A DNA stretch of 11,942 bases from an uncultured Caulobacterales bacterium (GCA_938007945.1 CALLME010000272.1:1-11942), one strand, 5' to 3'. Shown: positions 1-7,300, counted from the first letter of the stretch. Notes: generated by a model from the letters alone, not told the origin. A program made the numbers and translations.

Positions 1-449
1 CCGGCGCTTTCGACCAGATGAATGAGCGGGAGCTTTTGTTTTAGCGCAATGTCTTGCACAACTTCGAGAGAGCGCCAGCCCCCTGTTGTCGCCGCACCGG
101 CACGTATGCCGCTATCATCCGCCCAAACCATGCAGCGCGTGCCTGACACATAACCAATGCCGAGGATATTGCTTCCGCCCGGCACAGAGGTCTCGGGGTT
201 AGGATCGTCATATAAATAATTCGCCATGGTAAAGAGCGAGAGAAACGGCATGGCTGGATCCAGTAATCGGCGCACACGTTCACGCGGAGACAACTGCCCG
301 CGTTTTTCAAAAACGGGAAGGCGTTTATTAGATACAGCTTCAGCACGCGCCTCAAGCGCGCGAAGCTCATCGACCATCGCGAGCATCTCTTCGCGGTTCT
401 TTATAAAGGCGTCAGAGGTCGTAGATATTTTGGAATTAAAAACAGGCAT
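1..449 (-). CDS. Acyl-CoA carboxylase beta (carboxyltransferase) subunit, partial
   Basis: This is the N-terminal part (about 149 residues) of a biotin-dependent acyl-CoA carboxyltransferase; the rest lies beyond the left edge. These subunits move carboxyl from carboxybiotin onto an acyl-CoA such as geranyl-, methylcrotonyl- or propionyl-CoA. Family marks are the helical start, SPRERVRRLLDP (residues ~54-65), and a crotonase-fold stretch with GIGYVSGTRCMVWADDSG (~97-114) and LIHLVESAG at the edge. The ATG directly abuts the TAA stop of the upstream AtuA-family gene (TAAATG), so translation is probably coupled and the two proteins probably act in one pathway. Pairing with AtuA favours a geranyl-CoA carboxylase (AtuC)-like role, but the acyl specificity cannot be read from this fragment. 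The biotin-carrying alpha subunit is not in the window. Confidence 0.88.
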   Translation of the reverse strand, partial: MPVFNSKISTTSDAFIKNREEMLAMVDELRALEARAEAVSNKRLPVFEKRGQLSPRERVRRLLDPAMPFLSLFTMANYLYDDPNPETSVPGGSNILGIGYVSGTRCMVWADDSGIRAGAATTGGWRSLEVVQDIALKQKLPLIHLVESA

Positions 450-2246
450 TTAAGACTCCAGCAATCTGGCAGGGATGGGGATGGGGGTTTGCAATAAAAT
501 CTGCGCGTAGCTCTTGCCTTGCGGGTCAAAACGCATAGACGCCATGCCGCCACCACCGAGGCTTTCATGCAGTAAAATATTCATCGATTGTGTGCCAGGC
601 AGGAAGAAGCGCTCGACCTTGCCGCTGTTAAAATGCGCAAATCTCATTTTGATTTCGTCCTCACTGAGGGCGGCCCATATGTACGGCGCATAGTTTTCGC
701 GGCGCGGCATGATTCCGATATTGGCTTTATTACCTTTGTCACCAGAGCGACCGTAAGCCAGCGTGCTCAGTGGTACAGATGCCATCTCTTCCGTCGCGGG
801 CATTTCTGGAAGGGAGATAGGTGTCGGTTTTTGCGGCGAAGTACCGCTGACCGTATCGCGCATGATTTCTGTCTGGCCGTCAACGTCTATGGAAATCTGA
901 ATGCCCTCCTTCGGTGCTTTGAAAGAAAACAATCTCACAACGGGCGAAGGCTTCGGCCTTGCAGCCGACAGCGGGGCAAGGCCCGTCGGTGTGGCGAGCG
1001 CGAGCCCTGTGGCTTCTCGGTAAAGCAGGGCGCAAGCGGCTTTGTCCGCATGTTTGGCAGAGAGCTTCATGACGACTTCGCGCGACGAGCGGGCCTCTGA
1101 AAATTCCCCGTAATGGCTATCATTGCCAAAAAACTCAACGCTAGCTTCCGTGAAATCTGGTAGGTTTTTGGCGCGCAGTTTTTCACGGGCGCGTTTGAGG
1201 GAGGCTTGGCCATAAGCCTCGCCTTTACCGTGCGCGCCGTCACCTACAAACAGCCAGAGCGACACAATCTTCCACCCGTCATTATAGGTTGCGCAGGCTT
1301 TATAGGTGTCAGGCACGCCGCGACCTTTAGCGGGACTTACCGCGACTTTGTTCGGCCCGACTTGTTCCAGTGTGACGTCAGAGAAATCGCAAATCACGTC
1401 AGGCAAATAATAAGCTTGTGGATCACCGATTTCGTAAAGCATTTGCTCCGCCACTGTGCCAACAGAGACAAGCCCGCCTGTGTCTGTTGGCTTGCTAACC
1501 TCAAAACTACCGGCGTCCGAAATCGCCGCAATGGGATAACCGATATCTGCAATACTGTCGGCAACCACTTCCCAATCGGTAAAATTGCCACCTGTGACTT
1601 GGGGCCCGCATTCAATGATGTGCCCTGCGAGGGAACCACTTGCGAGCTTGTCTAACTCACTCGCATCCCATCCAAATTCATGAATACACGCGCCGAGCGT
1701 AACGGCGCTATCCACGACGCGCCCTGTGATGATGATGTCCGCTCCGACGGCTAACGCGCGGGCGATAGGAAAGGCGCCAAGATAGGCATTGGCGCTGGCA
1801 ATCGTTTCGAGCGGAGGAAATCTCTCGCCACTAAACATTTCTGAAGTGTCGGCGTAATTGGGTAACCTTCCGCTTAGGTCATCACCGCTAATAACCGCAA
1901 CTTTCAAATCAAGCCCTGCCGCTTTGACCGCGGCGCGGGCAAGCTCGCCGCACGCTTGCGGATTGACGCCGCCCGCATTGGCAATAAGTTTTACCCCATG
2001 CTTGGCGATGCGCGGTAAATGAGGTGTGAGCACAGAATGAATAAAATCAGCCGCATAACCTTTGCTTGGGTCGGCGTTCTTCTGGCGCGCCAAAATCGAC
2101 ATGGTGATTTCGGCTAGGTAATCAAAGACAATATAGTCGAGATTTTCGCCTTTATCTAAGGCGTCAAGGAATTGCGGCACGGCCATATCCGACTCACCCC
2201 AATATCCGCTCGCCCCGCCAATGTGTATTTTTCGTGAACTTGACAT
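450..2246 (-). CDS. atuA: AtuA-family (DUF1446) acyclic terpene utilization-type protein
   Basis: A 598-residue protein of the AtuA/DUF1446 family. It has the N-terminal signature GGASGYWGESD (residues 10-20), a large DUF1446 domain to about residue 450, and a C-terminal AtuA-like domain (from ~488) containing RSGDKGNKANIG. In Pseudomonas, atuA is the first gene of the citronellol/geraniol pathway cluster, but the enzymatic activity of the family is not settled, and many relatives sit beside acyl-CoA carboxylases outside terpene degraders. Start choice: the frame stays open to a TTG at 2270 and an ATG at 2255, but ATG 2246 puts the conserved GGASG at the usual distance from the N-terminus. 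No clear Shine-Dalgarno precedes it. It heads a minus-strand operon with the carboxylase and is divergent from a TetR gene, probably its repressor. The family call is firm; the substrate is unknown. Confidence 0.85.
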   Translation of the reverse strand: MSSSRKIHIGGASGYWGESDMAVPQFLDALDKGENLDYIVFDYLAEITMSILARQKNADPSKGYAADFIHSVLTPHLPRIAKHGVKLIANAGGVNPQACGELARAAVKAAGLDLKVAVISGDDLSGRLPNYADTSEMFSGERFPPLETIASANAYLGAFPIARALAVGADIIITGRVVDSAVTLGACIHEFGWDASELDKLASGSLAGHIIECGPQVTGGNFTDWEVVADSIADIGYPIAAISDAGSFEVSKPTDTGGLVSVGTVAEQMLYEIGDPQAYYLPDVICDFSDVTLEQVGPNKVAVSPAKGRGVPDTYKACATYNDGWKIVSLWLFVGDGAHGKGEAYGQASLKRAREKLRAKNLPDFTEASVEFFGNDSHYGEFSEARSSREVVMKLSAKHADKAACALLYREATGLALATPTGLAPLSAARPKPSPVVRLFSFKAPKEGIQISIDVDGQTEIMRDTVSGTSPQKPTPISLPEMPATEEMASVPLSTLAYGRSGDKGNKANIGIMPRRENYAPYIWAALSEDEIKMRFAHFNSGKVERFFLPGTQSMNILLHESLGGGGMASMRFDPQGKSYAQILLQTPIPIPARLLES

Positions 2247-2274
2247 ATCCGGCATATGATGACATCTCAAAAAT

Positions 2275-2291
2275 AATGAGTCAAACTCATT
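2275..2291. promoter_or_regulatory. 17-bp palindrome, candidate TetR operator
   Basis: The sequence AATGAGT-CAA-ACTCATT is a perfect inverted repeat with 7-bp arms and a 3-nt centre. It lies in the 76-bp gap between the divergent atuA-like and tetR genes. On the minus strand it contains TTGACT (2284-2279), a good -35 match, followed 17 nt later by CATCAT (2261-2256), a weak -10 match. A repressor bound here would block that promoter. AtuR of Pseudomonas aeruginosa is reported to bind 13-bp inverted repeats in the atuA-atuR gap; the inner 13 bp here are likewise an inverted repeat, but I did not compare the sequences. The repeat is seen; the operator role is inferred. Confidence 0.65.
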
Positions 2292-2322
2292 TTGTGAATT
2301 TGGTAAACGTAACGAGCTTTAT

Positions 2323-3030
2323 ATGCGCGCAAAAACAGAGCTAAAACCGCCGCAAACCTACGCTCAAAAAGTGGCAGGCAAACAGGCCATAATCTTTGAT
2401 GCGGCGAAGGAGGTCTTCGCGCAGAACGGTTATGACGGCCTGCGCATGTCAGAGGTTGCCAAGCGGGCAGGCGTTGCAGAGGGCACGATTTATAGTTATT
2501 TTAGCTCTAAAGATGATCTTATCCGCGCTCTTGTGGGCGATTATTGGACGCAACTGACAGAGGATGCGCGCCGCGCGATTAACGGTATTGAGAAAACTTT
2601 CGCGCGGCTTTCGGCCCTCGCGCAGTTTCACATCGACGCGCTGATTGCGCGCTATTATTATGCCGAGTTGACCATCACACTCGGGCGTCAACCTAGCTCT
2701 GTTATTTCTCTCACGGATGATGTGCGCGCCTATGTGCGCGTCTTTGATGAGATATTTATGGCGGGCCAAGACAGGGGCGATATTGAGGGTTCGGCTGAGC
2801 TTTGGATGGCGCGCGATATGCTATACGGGAGTCTTGAATATTCCGCGCGGACGCTATTAATGCGAGGCGCAAATCAAAGTGAGACAAAAGCGGTCGTTGC
2901 TAATCTGATGCAAAGTTTCCGCGCGCGCTACGGCCCAGATGCGAAGACAGAGGTTGTGGCATCCCCTCAAAATATCCTTGATCGTCTTGCGGCTGTTACT
3001 GAAAAATTAGAGGCGAAACTGATAGATTAA
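2323..3030 (+). CDS. TetR/AcrR-family transcriptional regulator (AtuR-like by position)
   Basis: A 235-residue one-component repressor. The N-terminal TetR DNA-binding domain spans about residues 18-66, with helix-turn-helix residues RMSEVAKRAGVAEGTIYSYF (41-60) followed by the typical SSKDDLIRAL. The remaining ~165 residues form the divergent helical ligand-binding/dimerisation domain, which gives no clear clue to the ligand. The gene is divergent from the AtuA/carboxylase operon, with a perfect palindrome 32 bp upstream of its start, so it most likely represses that operon and perhaps itself, with an acyl-CoA or terpenoid intermediate as a plausible inducer. The ATG at 2323 has a modest GAG (2314-2316) in ribosome-binding position. 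Family call is secure; target assignment is inferred from position. Confidence 0.9.
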   Translation: MRAKTELKPPQTYAQKVAGKQAIIFDAAKEVFAQNGYDGLRMSEVAKRAGVAEGTIYSYFSSKDDLIRALVGDYWTQLTEDARRAINGIEKTFARLSALAQFHIDALIARYYYAELTITLGRQPSSVISLTDDVRAYVRVFDEIFMAGQDRGDIEGSAELWMARDMLYGSLEYSARTLLMRGANQSETKAVVANLMQSFRARYGPDAKTEVVASPQNILDRLAAVTEKLEAKLID

Positions 3031-3090
3031 TCCAATTCCAGTTGCCCTTACGCCGCGCGCTGATTAAGGACAGTTACACCATTTCGAGCA

Positions 3091-3097
3091 AGGGAGG
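3091..3097 (+). promoter_or_regulatory. Strong Shine-Dalgarno that fixes the mgtE start
   Basis: AGGGAGG sits 7 nt before the GTG at 3105. The frame stays open to a TTG at 3042, but that codon has no comparable ribosome-binding sequence, so GTG 3105 is preferred. Confidence 0.8.
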
Positions 3098-3104
3098 CGG
3101 CGCT

Positions 3105-4544
3105 GTGACATCTGAAACACCAGACAAGAACGCCTCTACTCTAGAGCCAACCGAGTTTGGCCCGCGTGACCATGACACAATCGAAAATGTCGATAATGAA
3201 AACGCGAAACTTCTTGAGCAATTCCTCGACACGATTTCTGATGACGGGGATGCTGACGCGCTCGGGGTTGAATATCTGTCTCTGACGGAACTTCACCCCG
3301 CTGATTTTTCTGATCAGCTTGAGCAGCTCACCGATGAAGCGCGCGAAACGCTCGTAAATTATGCCCCGCAGCTTATCACCGCGGATGTTCTGGCTGAGCT
3401 TGAAGATGAGGTGGTGGAAGACGTTTTGCCGATGCTGCCGGCGGCGCAAATCGCCGAAGCCGTCGCCGAGCTTGATAATGATGACGCGACGCAAATCATT
3501 GAGGAGATGGAAGAGCAGCAGCGCGAAGAAGTGTTTGACGTGCTCGGTGCGCATGACCGCGCCATGCTCGAGGCCTCGCTTGAGTTTGAAGACGAAACCA
3601 TTGGGCGTCTCATGCAGCGCGAGTTCGTCGCCGCGCCAGAGTTTTGGACCGTCGGCGATACGATTGATCATATGCGCGAGACCGGCCAAGATTTGCCTGA
3701 CCAATTTTTTAATATCTATATAGTCGACGCCGCTTTTAAACCATTGGGCTATGTCAGCTTGTCAAAGTTAATGCGCTCTGACCGCGCGGCAACATTGTCC
3801 AAATTAATGGATATAAAGCTGACAGCGATTTCCCAAGATATGGACCAAGAAGACGCGGCTTATCTGTTCCAGAAATACCACCTGATTTCTGCCCCTGTGA
3901 TTGATAGCTCTGAACGTATCTGCGGAATCATGACCATCGATGATATTCTTGAGATTGTTCAAGAGGAAAATACTGAAGATATCTTGGCCCTTGCAGGGGT
4001 CTCCGACTCTGGTCTCACAGATACCGCTTTTTCAATCGTCAAGGCACGCGGGCCGTGGCTCTTTATAAATATGATTACGGCTATCCTCGCCTCTATCGTG
4101 ATCGCGCAATTTGATTATGCGATTTCAGAGATTGTCGCGCTGGCTGTATTAATGCCGATCGTGGCGAGTATGGGCGGTAATGCGGGGACGCAGGCGTTGA
4201 CTGTGGCCGTCTGTGCGATTGCCGAGCGTGACCTGACGCCGAGGTCTGCATGGCGCGTCGTGCGGCGCGAGGGTCTTGCGGCTTTGCTGATAGGTCTGAT
4301 TTTCGCGGTCGTGCTCGCAATTATTGTGATGGTCTGGTTTAAAGACCCTGGGCTCGCCGCGGTTGCCTTTATAGCCATGGTGATTAATCATCTCTGTGCA
4401 GGGCTTGCGGGCGTTATGATCCCGCTTGGTTTGAAGCGCGCAGGCGCTGACCCCGCCGTGTCGTCATCTGTTTTCGTGACAACAGTGACAGACGTCATTG
4501 GTTTCTTTGCCTTTCTCGGCTTTGCGGTACTCATTCTGCTCTAA
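3105..4544 (+). CDS. mgtE: Magnesium transporter MgtE
   Basis: A 479-residue Mg2+ channel/transporter of the inner membrane. In order: an acidic N-terminal extension (1-~40), the MgtE N superhelical domain (~45-165), a CBS pair (~166-290; IGRLMQREF and later VIDSSERICGIMTIDDILEI), a connecting helix, and a pore domain with about five membrane segments (~315-479). The family signature PIVASMGGNAGTQ (351-363) is intact, as are DPA (449-451) and TD (462-463), the latter containing the pore aspartate that coordinates Mg2+ in the Thermus protein. The N and CBS domains normally close the channel when cytosolic Mg2+ is high. It lies 74 bp after tetR on the same strand; no hairpin terminator separates them, but a functional link is unlikely. 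GTG 3105 was chosen for its strong ribosome-binding site. Confidence 0.96.
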   Translation: MTSETPDKNASTLEPTEFGPRDHDTIENVDNENAKLLEQFLDTISDDGDADALGVEYLSLTELHPADFSDQLEQLTDEARETLVNYAPQLITADVLAELEDEVVEDVLPMLPAAQIAEAVAELDNDDATQIIEEMEEQQREEVFDVLGAHDRAMLEASLEFEDETIGRLMQREFVAAPEFWTVGDTIDHMRETGQDLPDQFFNIYIVDAAFKPLGYVSLSKLMRSDRAATLSKLMDIKLTAISQDMDQEDAAYLFQKYHLISAPVIDSSERICGIMTIDDILEIVQEENTEDILALAGVSDSGLTDTAFSIVKARGPWLFINMITAILASIVIAQFDYAISEIVALAVLMPIVASMGGNAGTQALTVAVCAIAERDLTPRSAWRVVRREGLAALLIGLIFAVVLAIIVMVWFKDPGLAAVAFIAMVINHLCAGLAGVMIPLGLKRAGADPAVSSSVFVTTVTDVIGFFAFLGFAVLILL

Positions 4545-4574
4545 TCATCGCGTAATTCCCTTTTAGGGCGTATT

Positions 4575-4590
4575 CGGCCTAGGACTTGCA
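4575..4590 (+). promoter_or_regulatory. Candidate sigma-54 (-24/-12) promoter of spmX
   Basis: The sequence CGGCCTAGGACTTGCA has GG at 4576-4577 and GC at 4588-4589, exactly 10 nt apart, with a full TTGCA -12 element. Against the RpoN consensus (YTGGCAC-N5-TTGCW) the -12 half is perfect and the -24 half keeps GGC but not the rest. Transcription would start near 4601, leaving about 35 nt before the spmX ATG. In Caulobacter crescentus spmX is activated by TacA with sigma-54, so the site is expected. The match is seen by eye; activity is inferred. Confidence 0.6.
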
Positions 4591-4635
4591 ATTTTCCACC
4601 TCAAGACACTCCCACTGTCCTGATTTGGAACGCAT

Positions 4636-6279
4636 ATGAGCACTAAACTTACAATTTCCGATGTCGGTCTTCGCCTCATAAAGGCTTATGAGGGGTTTCG
4701 ACCTGTCGATTTAGAGCTCATGTCAGGGCACCGCGTTGTGGGCTATGGTCACCGCGTCATGAACGGCGAGAACATGCTAGTTTCCGAAGCCGAGGCAGAA
4801 GCGTTATTGCGAGATGATCTCGCGCCCTATGAGGCTATGATTAATGACAGTATTTTCGCGCCTCTGACACAAAGCCAATTTGACGCACTCTGCTCGCTTG
4901 CTTTTAATATTGGACCTAAGCGGTTTCTTGAATCTGATGTGGTCCGGGCCTTAAATAATGGGCGTGTTCTTGACGCTGCCAACGGATTTGATGTCTGGCG
5001 CAAAGCTGAAATTAATAATGAACGCTTTATCGTCGATGCACTTGTACGCCGACGCACAGCTGAGAAAGTTCTGTTTTTGCGGCCAAGTCAGCGCGCAGTC
5101 AAAGCGCCGCGCGTGGAACTTAACGCTCACGCTGACGCGGATTTGCAGGGGCTCACAACGGCGGCGCCGCCGCGCGTGCTTGAAGATAGCGGGCTCGTCT
5201 CAAAAGTGAACTTCGATGCCGCGAGCGATGACGATCTGGACGCCGCGCCTGAAGAACTCCCTTGGACTGACATCGCAACACAAGATGATGTAATTGATGT
5301 CACAAACGGTATTGAGCAAGACGAGATGTTCGTCGAGCGCCGTTCGCCTGCGCGTGCATCCCTACAAGCGACCCCGATGCGTCGCCGTACCGATCACCCT
5401 AGTGGCGTATTGACCCTCAGCGAAGTCTATGACGAGGAAGAAGATTACATAAGCGCTGATGACGTTATTGAAAACGATATTACAGGTGATGCTGACTTAC
5501 CGCTTATTGAAGATATTGAGGGGCTTAACCTTGATATCGGATCTGACATGGAAAAAGCAGCGGATGAGGGCTTTGATGATCTTGTCCTGACGGAGGTCGA
5601 TATTTTTGATATCCCGATGGAAGAAGAACGTGATGATATTCGTGACCTTGATCCATCAGAACTTATTACGGCGCATGTGGGGCGTGCCAATGATGATGAC
5701 GGGGTGCTTGATTTGGATAATTCGTTAGATTTTGAAGATATGGGGCCGTCCCCAATTGCAGCAGCTGCGGCTGAAGTCAGCGGACGTCTTGACGCGCTTA
5801 TGGCGGACGAAAAAGACACTGTCATAGAGACGGAAAGGAAAATTCTGCCCTTCAGAGGGAAGACCGCCGCGAATAGCGAAAAACTTCGCAGCGATAATCC
5901 GCTCTATCGAAGCTTGATTGAGTCTGAAGATATGAACCACGAGGCAGACCAGTCAGACTTAACCACGCTCGACCCCATCGCTCATGAGGATGACATCAAG
6001 AAAAGCCCAGATTTGGCTGCGCAAAAAGACAGCGCGGCCCGTTATATCGCAAAAAACATTGCACCTGCCCAAACTAAGGCACGTCAAACAGGGCTAAGCT
6101 TGATGGTAATCTTCGGTATGATTTTGCTTGCTGTGAGCGTCGCGACCATGCTCTCTGGTTATGACCAAAAATTTGGAGCAGGGGGCGAATTTGCATCAAC
6201 TGTCGGTGCCATCTTCGGCGGCATGATTTCTTTAGGATGTATTTACTATATTTTCAAAAATATGAGAACGGCGACTTAA
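4636..6279 (+). CDS. spmX: SpmX: stalked-pole muramidase-like polarity protein
   Basis: A 547-residue protein with the SpmX architecture: a GH24 phage-lysozyme domain (~5-150), a long acidic linker (~152-480) and two C-terminal membrane segments (~486-508 and ~518-540). In Caulobacter, SpmX gathers at the stalked pole with PopZ and recruits and activates the histidine kinase DivJ. The lysozyme fold is clear (AYEG 17-20, GYGH 36-39, QFDALCSLAFNIG 81-93, DALVRRRTAEKVLF 134-147). The GH24 catalytic triad spacing is Glu, +9 Asp, +15 Thr. Here Glu19 is kept, but those positions are Leu28 and Val34, so muramidase activity is probably lost or weak, as known for SpmX. The linker is rich in Asp/Glu (e.g. 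264-270, 284-300, 326-340, 352-369), and the protein is longer than Caulobacter SpmX (about 430 residues). GGAA 5 nt before the ATG and a -24/-12 promoter precede it. Confidence 0.88.
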   Translation: MSTKLTISDVGLRLIKAYEGFRPVDLELMSGHRVVGYGHRVMNGENMLVSEAEAEALLRDDLAPYEAMINDSIFAPLTQSQFDALCSLAFNIGPKRFLESDVVRALNNGRVLDAANGFDVWRKAEINNERFIVDALVRRRTAEKVLFLRPSQRAVKAPRVELNAHADADLQGLTTAAPPRVLEDSGLVSKVNFDAASDDDLDAAPEELPWTDIATQDDVIDVTNGIEQDEMFVERRSPARASLQATPMRRRTDHPSGVLTLSEVYDEEEDYISADDVIENDITGDADLPLIEDIEGLNLDIGSDMEKAADEGFDDLVLTEVDIFDIPMEEERDDIRDLDPSELITAHVGRANDDDGVLDLDNSLDFEDMGPSPIAAAAAEVSGRLDALMADEKDTVIETERKILPFRGKTAANSEKLRSDNPLYRSLIESEDMNHEADQSDLTTLDPIAHEDDIKKSPDLAAQKDSAARYIAKNIAPAQTKARQTGLSLMVIFGMILLAVSVATMLSGYDQKFGAGGEFASTVGAIFGGMISLGCIYYIFKNMRTAT

Positions 6280-6351
6280 TTCGCACTCTTGCGTAGCAAA
6301 TATAAAGATTTGTCCCCTAAAACGACACAGGATTTAGGAACGGAGTGAGTC

Positions 6352-7281
6352 ATGTTAAAGGATTGGACCGACGCTCATACAGCGGCTTTTCAAAAAGAGA
6401 TTGTCAGCTTTCAGCATAAGCTGGAAGACACAGGATTATTTACAGATGAAGCACTGATTGCGCTTCTTGATAAACACCCTAGCGAACAGCTTGATGTCTG
6501 TTCTATGGGCGATCCCAACCACCCGCATTATCCAAACAAAATGCGCACAGGGGATTTTCGCGGTATAGACGGTAAAGCGATTTTGGCGGCGGCAAAGTCC
6601 GGCATGGTTTGGGTTAATGTGCGTCGCGCCATGAATATCCATCCCGAATATAAGGCCGTGCTCGACGAGATGTATGGCGCTTTGTCTGAGAAGACAGGAA
6701 ATAAAGCGTTTAATCCAAAAGGCGGGATTTTAATCTCATCTCCAATTGCCAAAGTCCCGTATCATTTTGATAAAACGGAAACGATTTTGTGGCACGTGCG
6801 CGGTCAGAAACGCATGTATCTTTATCCGCTAACGCCTGAATATATTTCTGATACGGGCTATGAAAATGCAGTCGTTGATATGCTTGAAGATGATCTACCG
6901 TTTCGTCCAGATTGGGATAAGGATGCGAGTGTTTTTGACCTGCAACCTGGTCAAGCTTTGACGTGGCCCATGAACCAGCCACATCGCGTGGATAATCAGT
7001 CATTTTGTGTATCCGTCACGACGGAGTATTCAACAGTGGCCAGTGGTCGCCGCAACGCGGCTATGCTGACAAATGCAACGCTTCGCCATAAATTTGGTAT
7101 GAGCCCAAGCTATTGGAAGGCGGGGCCGGCAGAAAATTACATCAAGTCGGTATTTGGTCGTGTGATTAAGAAAACAGGACTAGCTGCAAAAGTTAACCGC
7201 AAGGATTATGTGACCTTTAAAATTGATCCAGATTCTGATAATTACGTTGTTGATGTAGAACCGTTTGAGCGCAATTTCTAG
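6352..7281 (+). CDS. JmjC/cupin-like putative Fe(II)/2-oxoglutarate oxygenase
   Basis: A 309-residue soluble protein with no signal peptide or membrane segment. The core (~125-230) looks like a cupin/JmjC double-stranded beta-helix: PYHFDKTETILWHVRGQKR (136-154) carries an HxD pair (His138, Asp140), and PGQALTWPMNQPHRVDN (199-215) carries a distal His (His211), together a plausible iron-binding facial triad. Such folds hydroxylate proteins or small molecules using oxygen and 2-oxoglutarate, but the substrate here is unknown. The N-terminal ~120 residues and the basic C-terminal ~75 are not assigned to any domain. GGAG (6342-6345) lies 6 nt before the ATG. It follows spmX on the same strand with a 72-bp gap, no evident terminator and no clear promoter, so co-transcription is possible. 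It converges on pstB 15 bp away. Confidence 0.65.
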   Translation: MLKDWTDAHTAAFQKEIVSFQHKLEDTGLFTDEALIALLDKHPSEQLDVCSMGDPNHPHYPNKMRTGDFRGIDGKAILAAAKSGMVWVNVRRAMNIHPEYKAVLDEMYGALSEKTGNKAFNPKGGILISSPIAKVPYHFDKTETILWHVRGQKRMYLYPLTPEYISDTGYENAVVDMLEDDLPFRPDWDKDASVFDLQPGQALTWPMNQPHRVDNQSFCVSVTTEYSTVASGRRNAAMLTNATLRHKFGMSPSYWKAGPAENYIKSVFGRVIKKTGLAAKVNRKDYVTFKIDPDSDNYVVDVEPFERNF

Positions 7282-7300
7282 CAGGTCTAGCTCTCGCTAG
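7278..7300. repeat. Short inverted repeat between convergent genes
   Basis: CTAGC (7278-7282) and GCTAG (7296-7300) are 5-bp arms across the 15-bp gap between the oxygenase-like gene and pstB. There is no T-run, so a bidirectional terminator role is only a possibility. Confidence 0.25.

Noticed and set aside
588..1655. Plus-strand open frames opposite the AtuA-family gene
   Set aside because: They are antisense to a clearly conserved protein, rich in Arg/Cys, and match no recognisable family.
2247..2270. Longer AtuA starting at TTG 2270 or ATG 2255
   Set aside because: The extra residues are not expected before the conserved GGASG signature, and the TTG lies against the palindrome; kept only as an alternative.
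3046..3069. Possible Mg2+-sensing leader before mgtE
   Set aside because: Only a weak 5-bp CCTTA/TAAGG pair is present in a 74-bp gap, too short for a known magnesium riboswitch.
3042..3104. Longer mgtE starting at TTG 3042
   Set aside because: No ribosome-binding site precedes it, while GTG 3105 has AGGGAGG at ideal spacing; the added residues are not MgtE-like.
3141..3704. Minus-strand open frame opposite mgtE
   Set aside because: It overlaps the conserved MgtE N domain and has no family features of its own.
4636..5090. Phage endolysin or prophage remnant suggested by the GH24 lysozyme domain
   Set aside because: No holin, spanin or other phage genes are nearby, two catalytic positions are lost, and the long linker plus two membrane segments fit SpmX.
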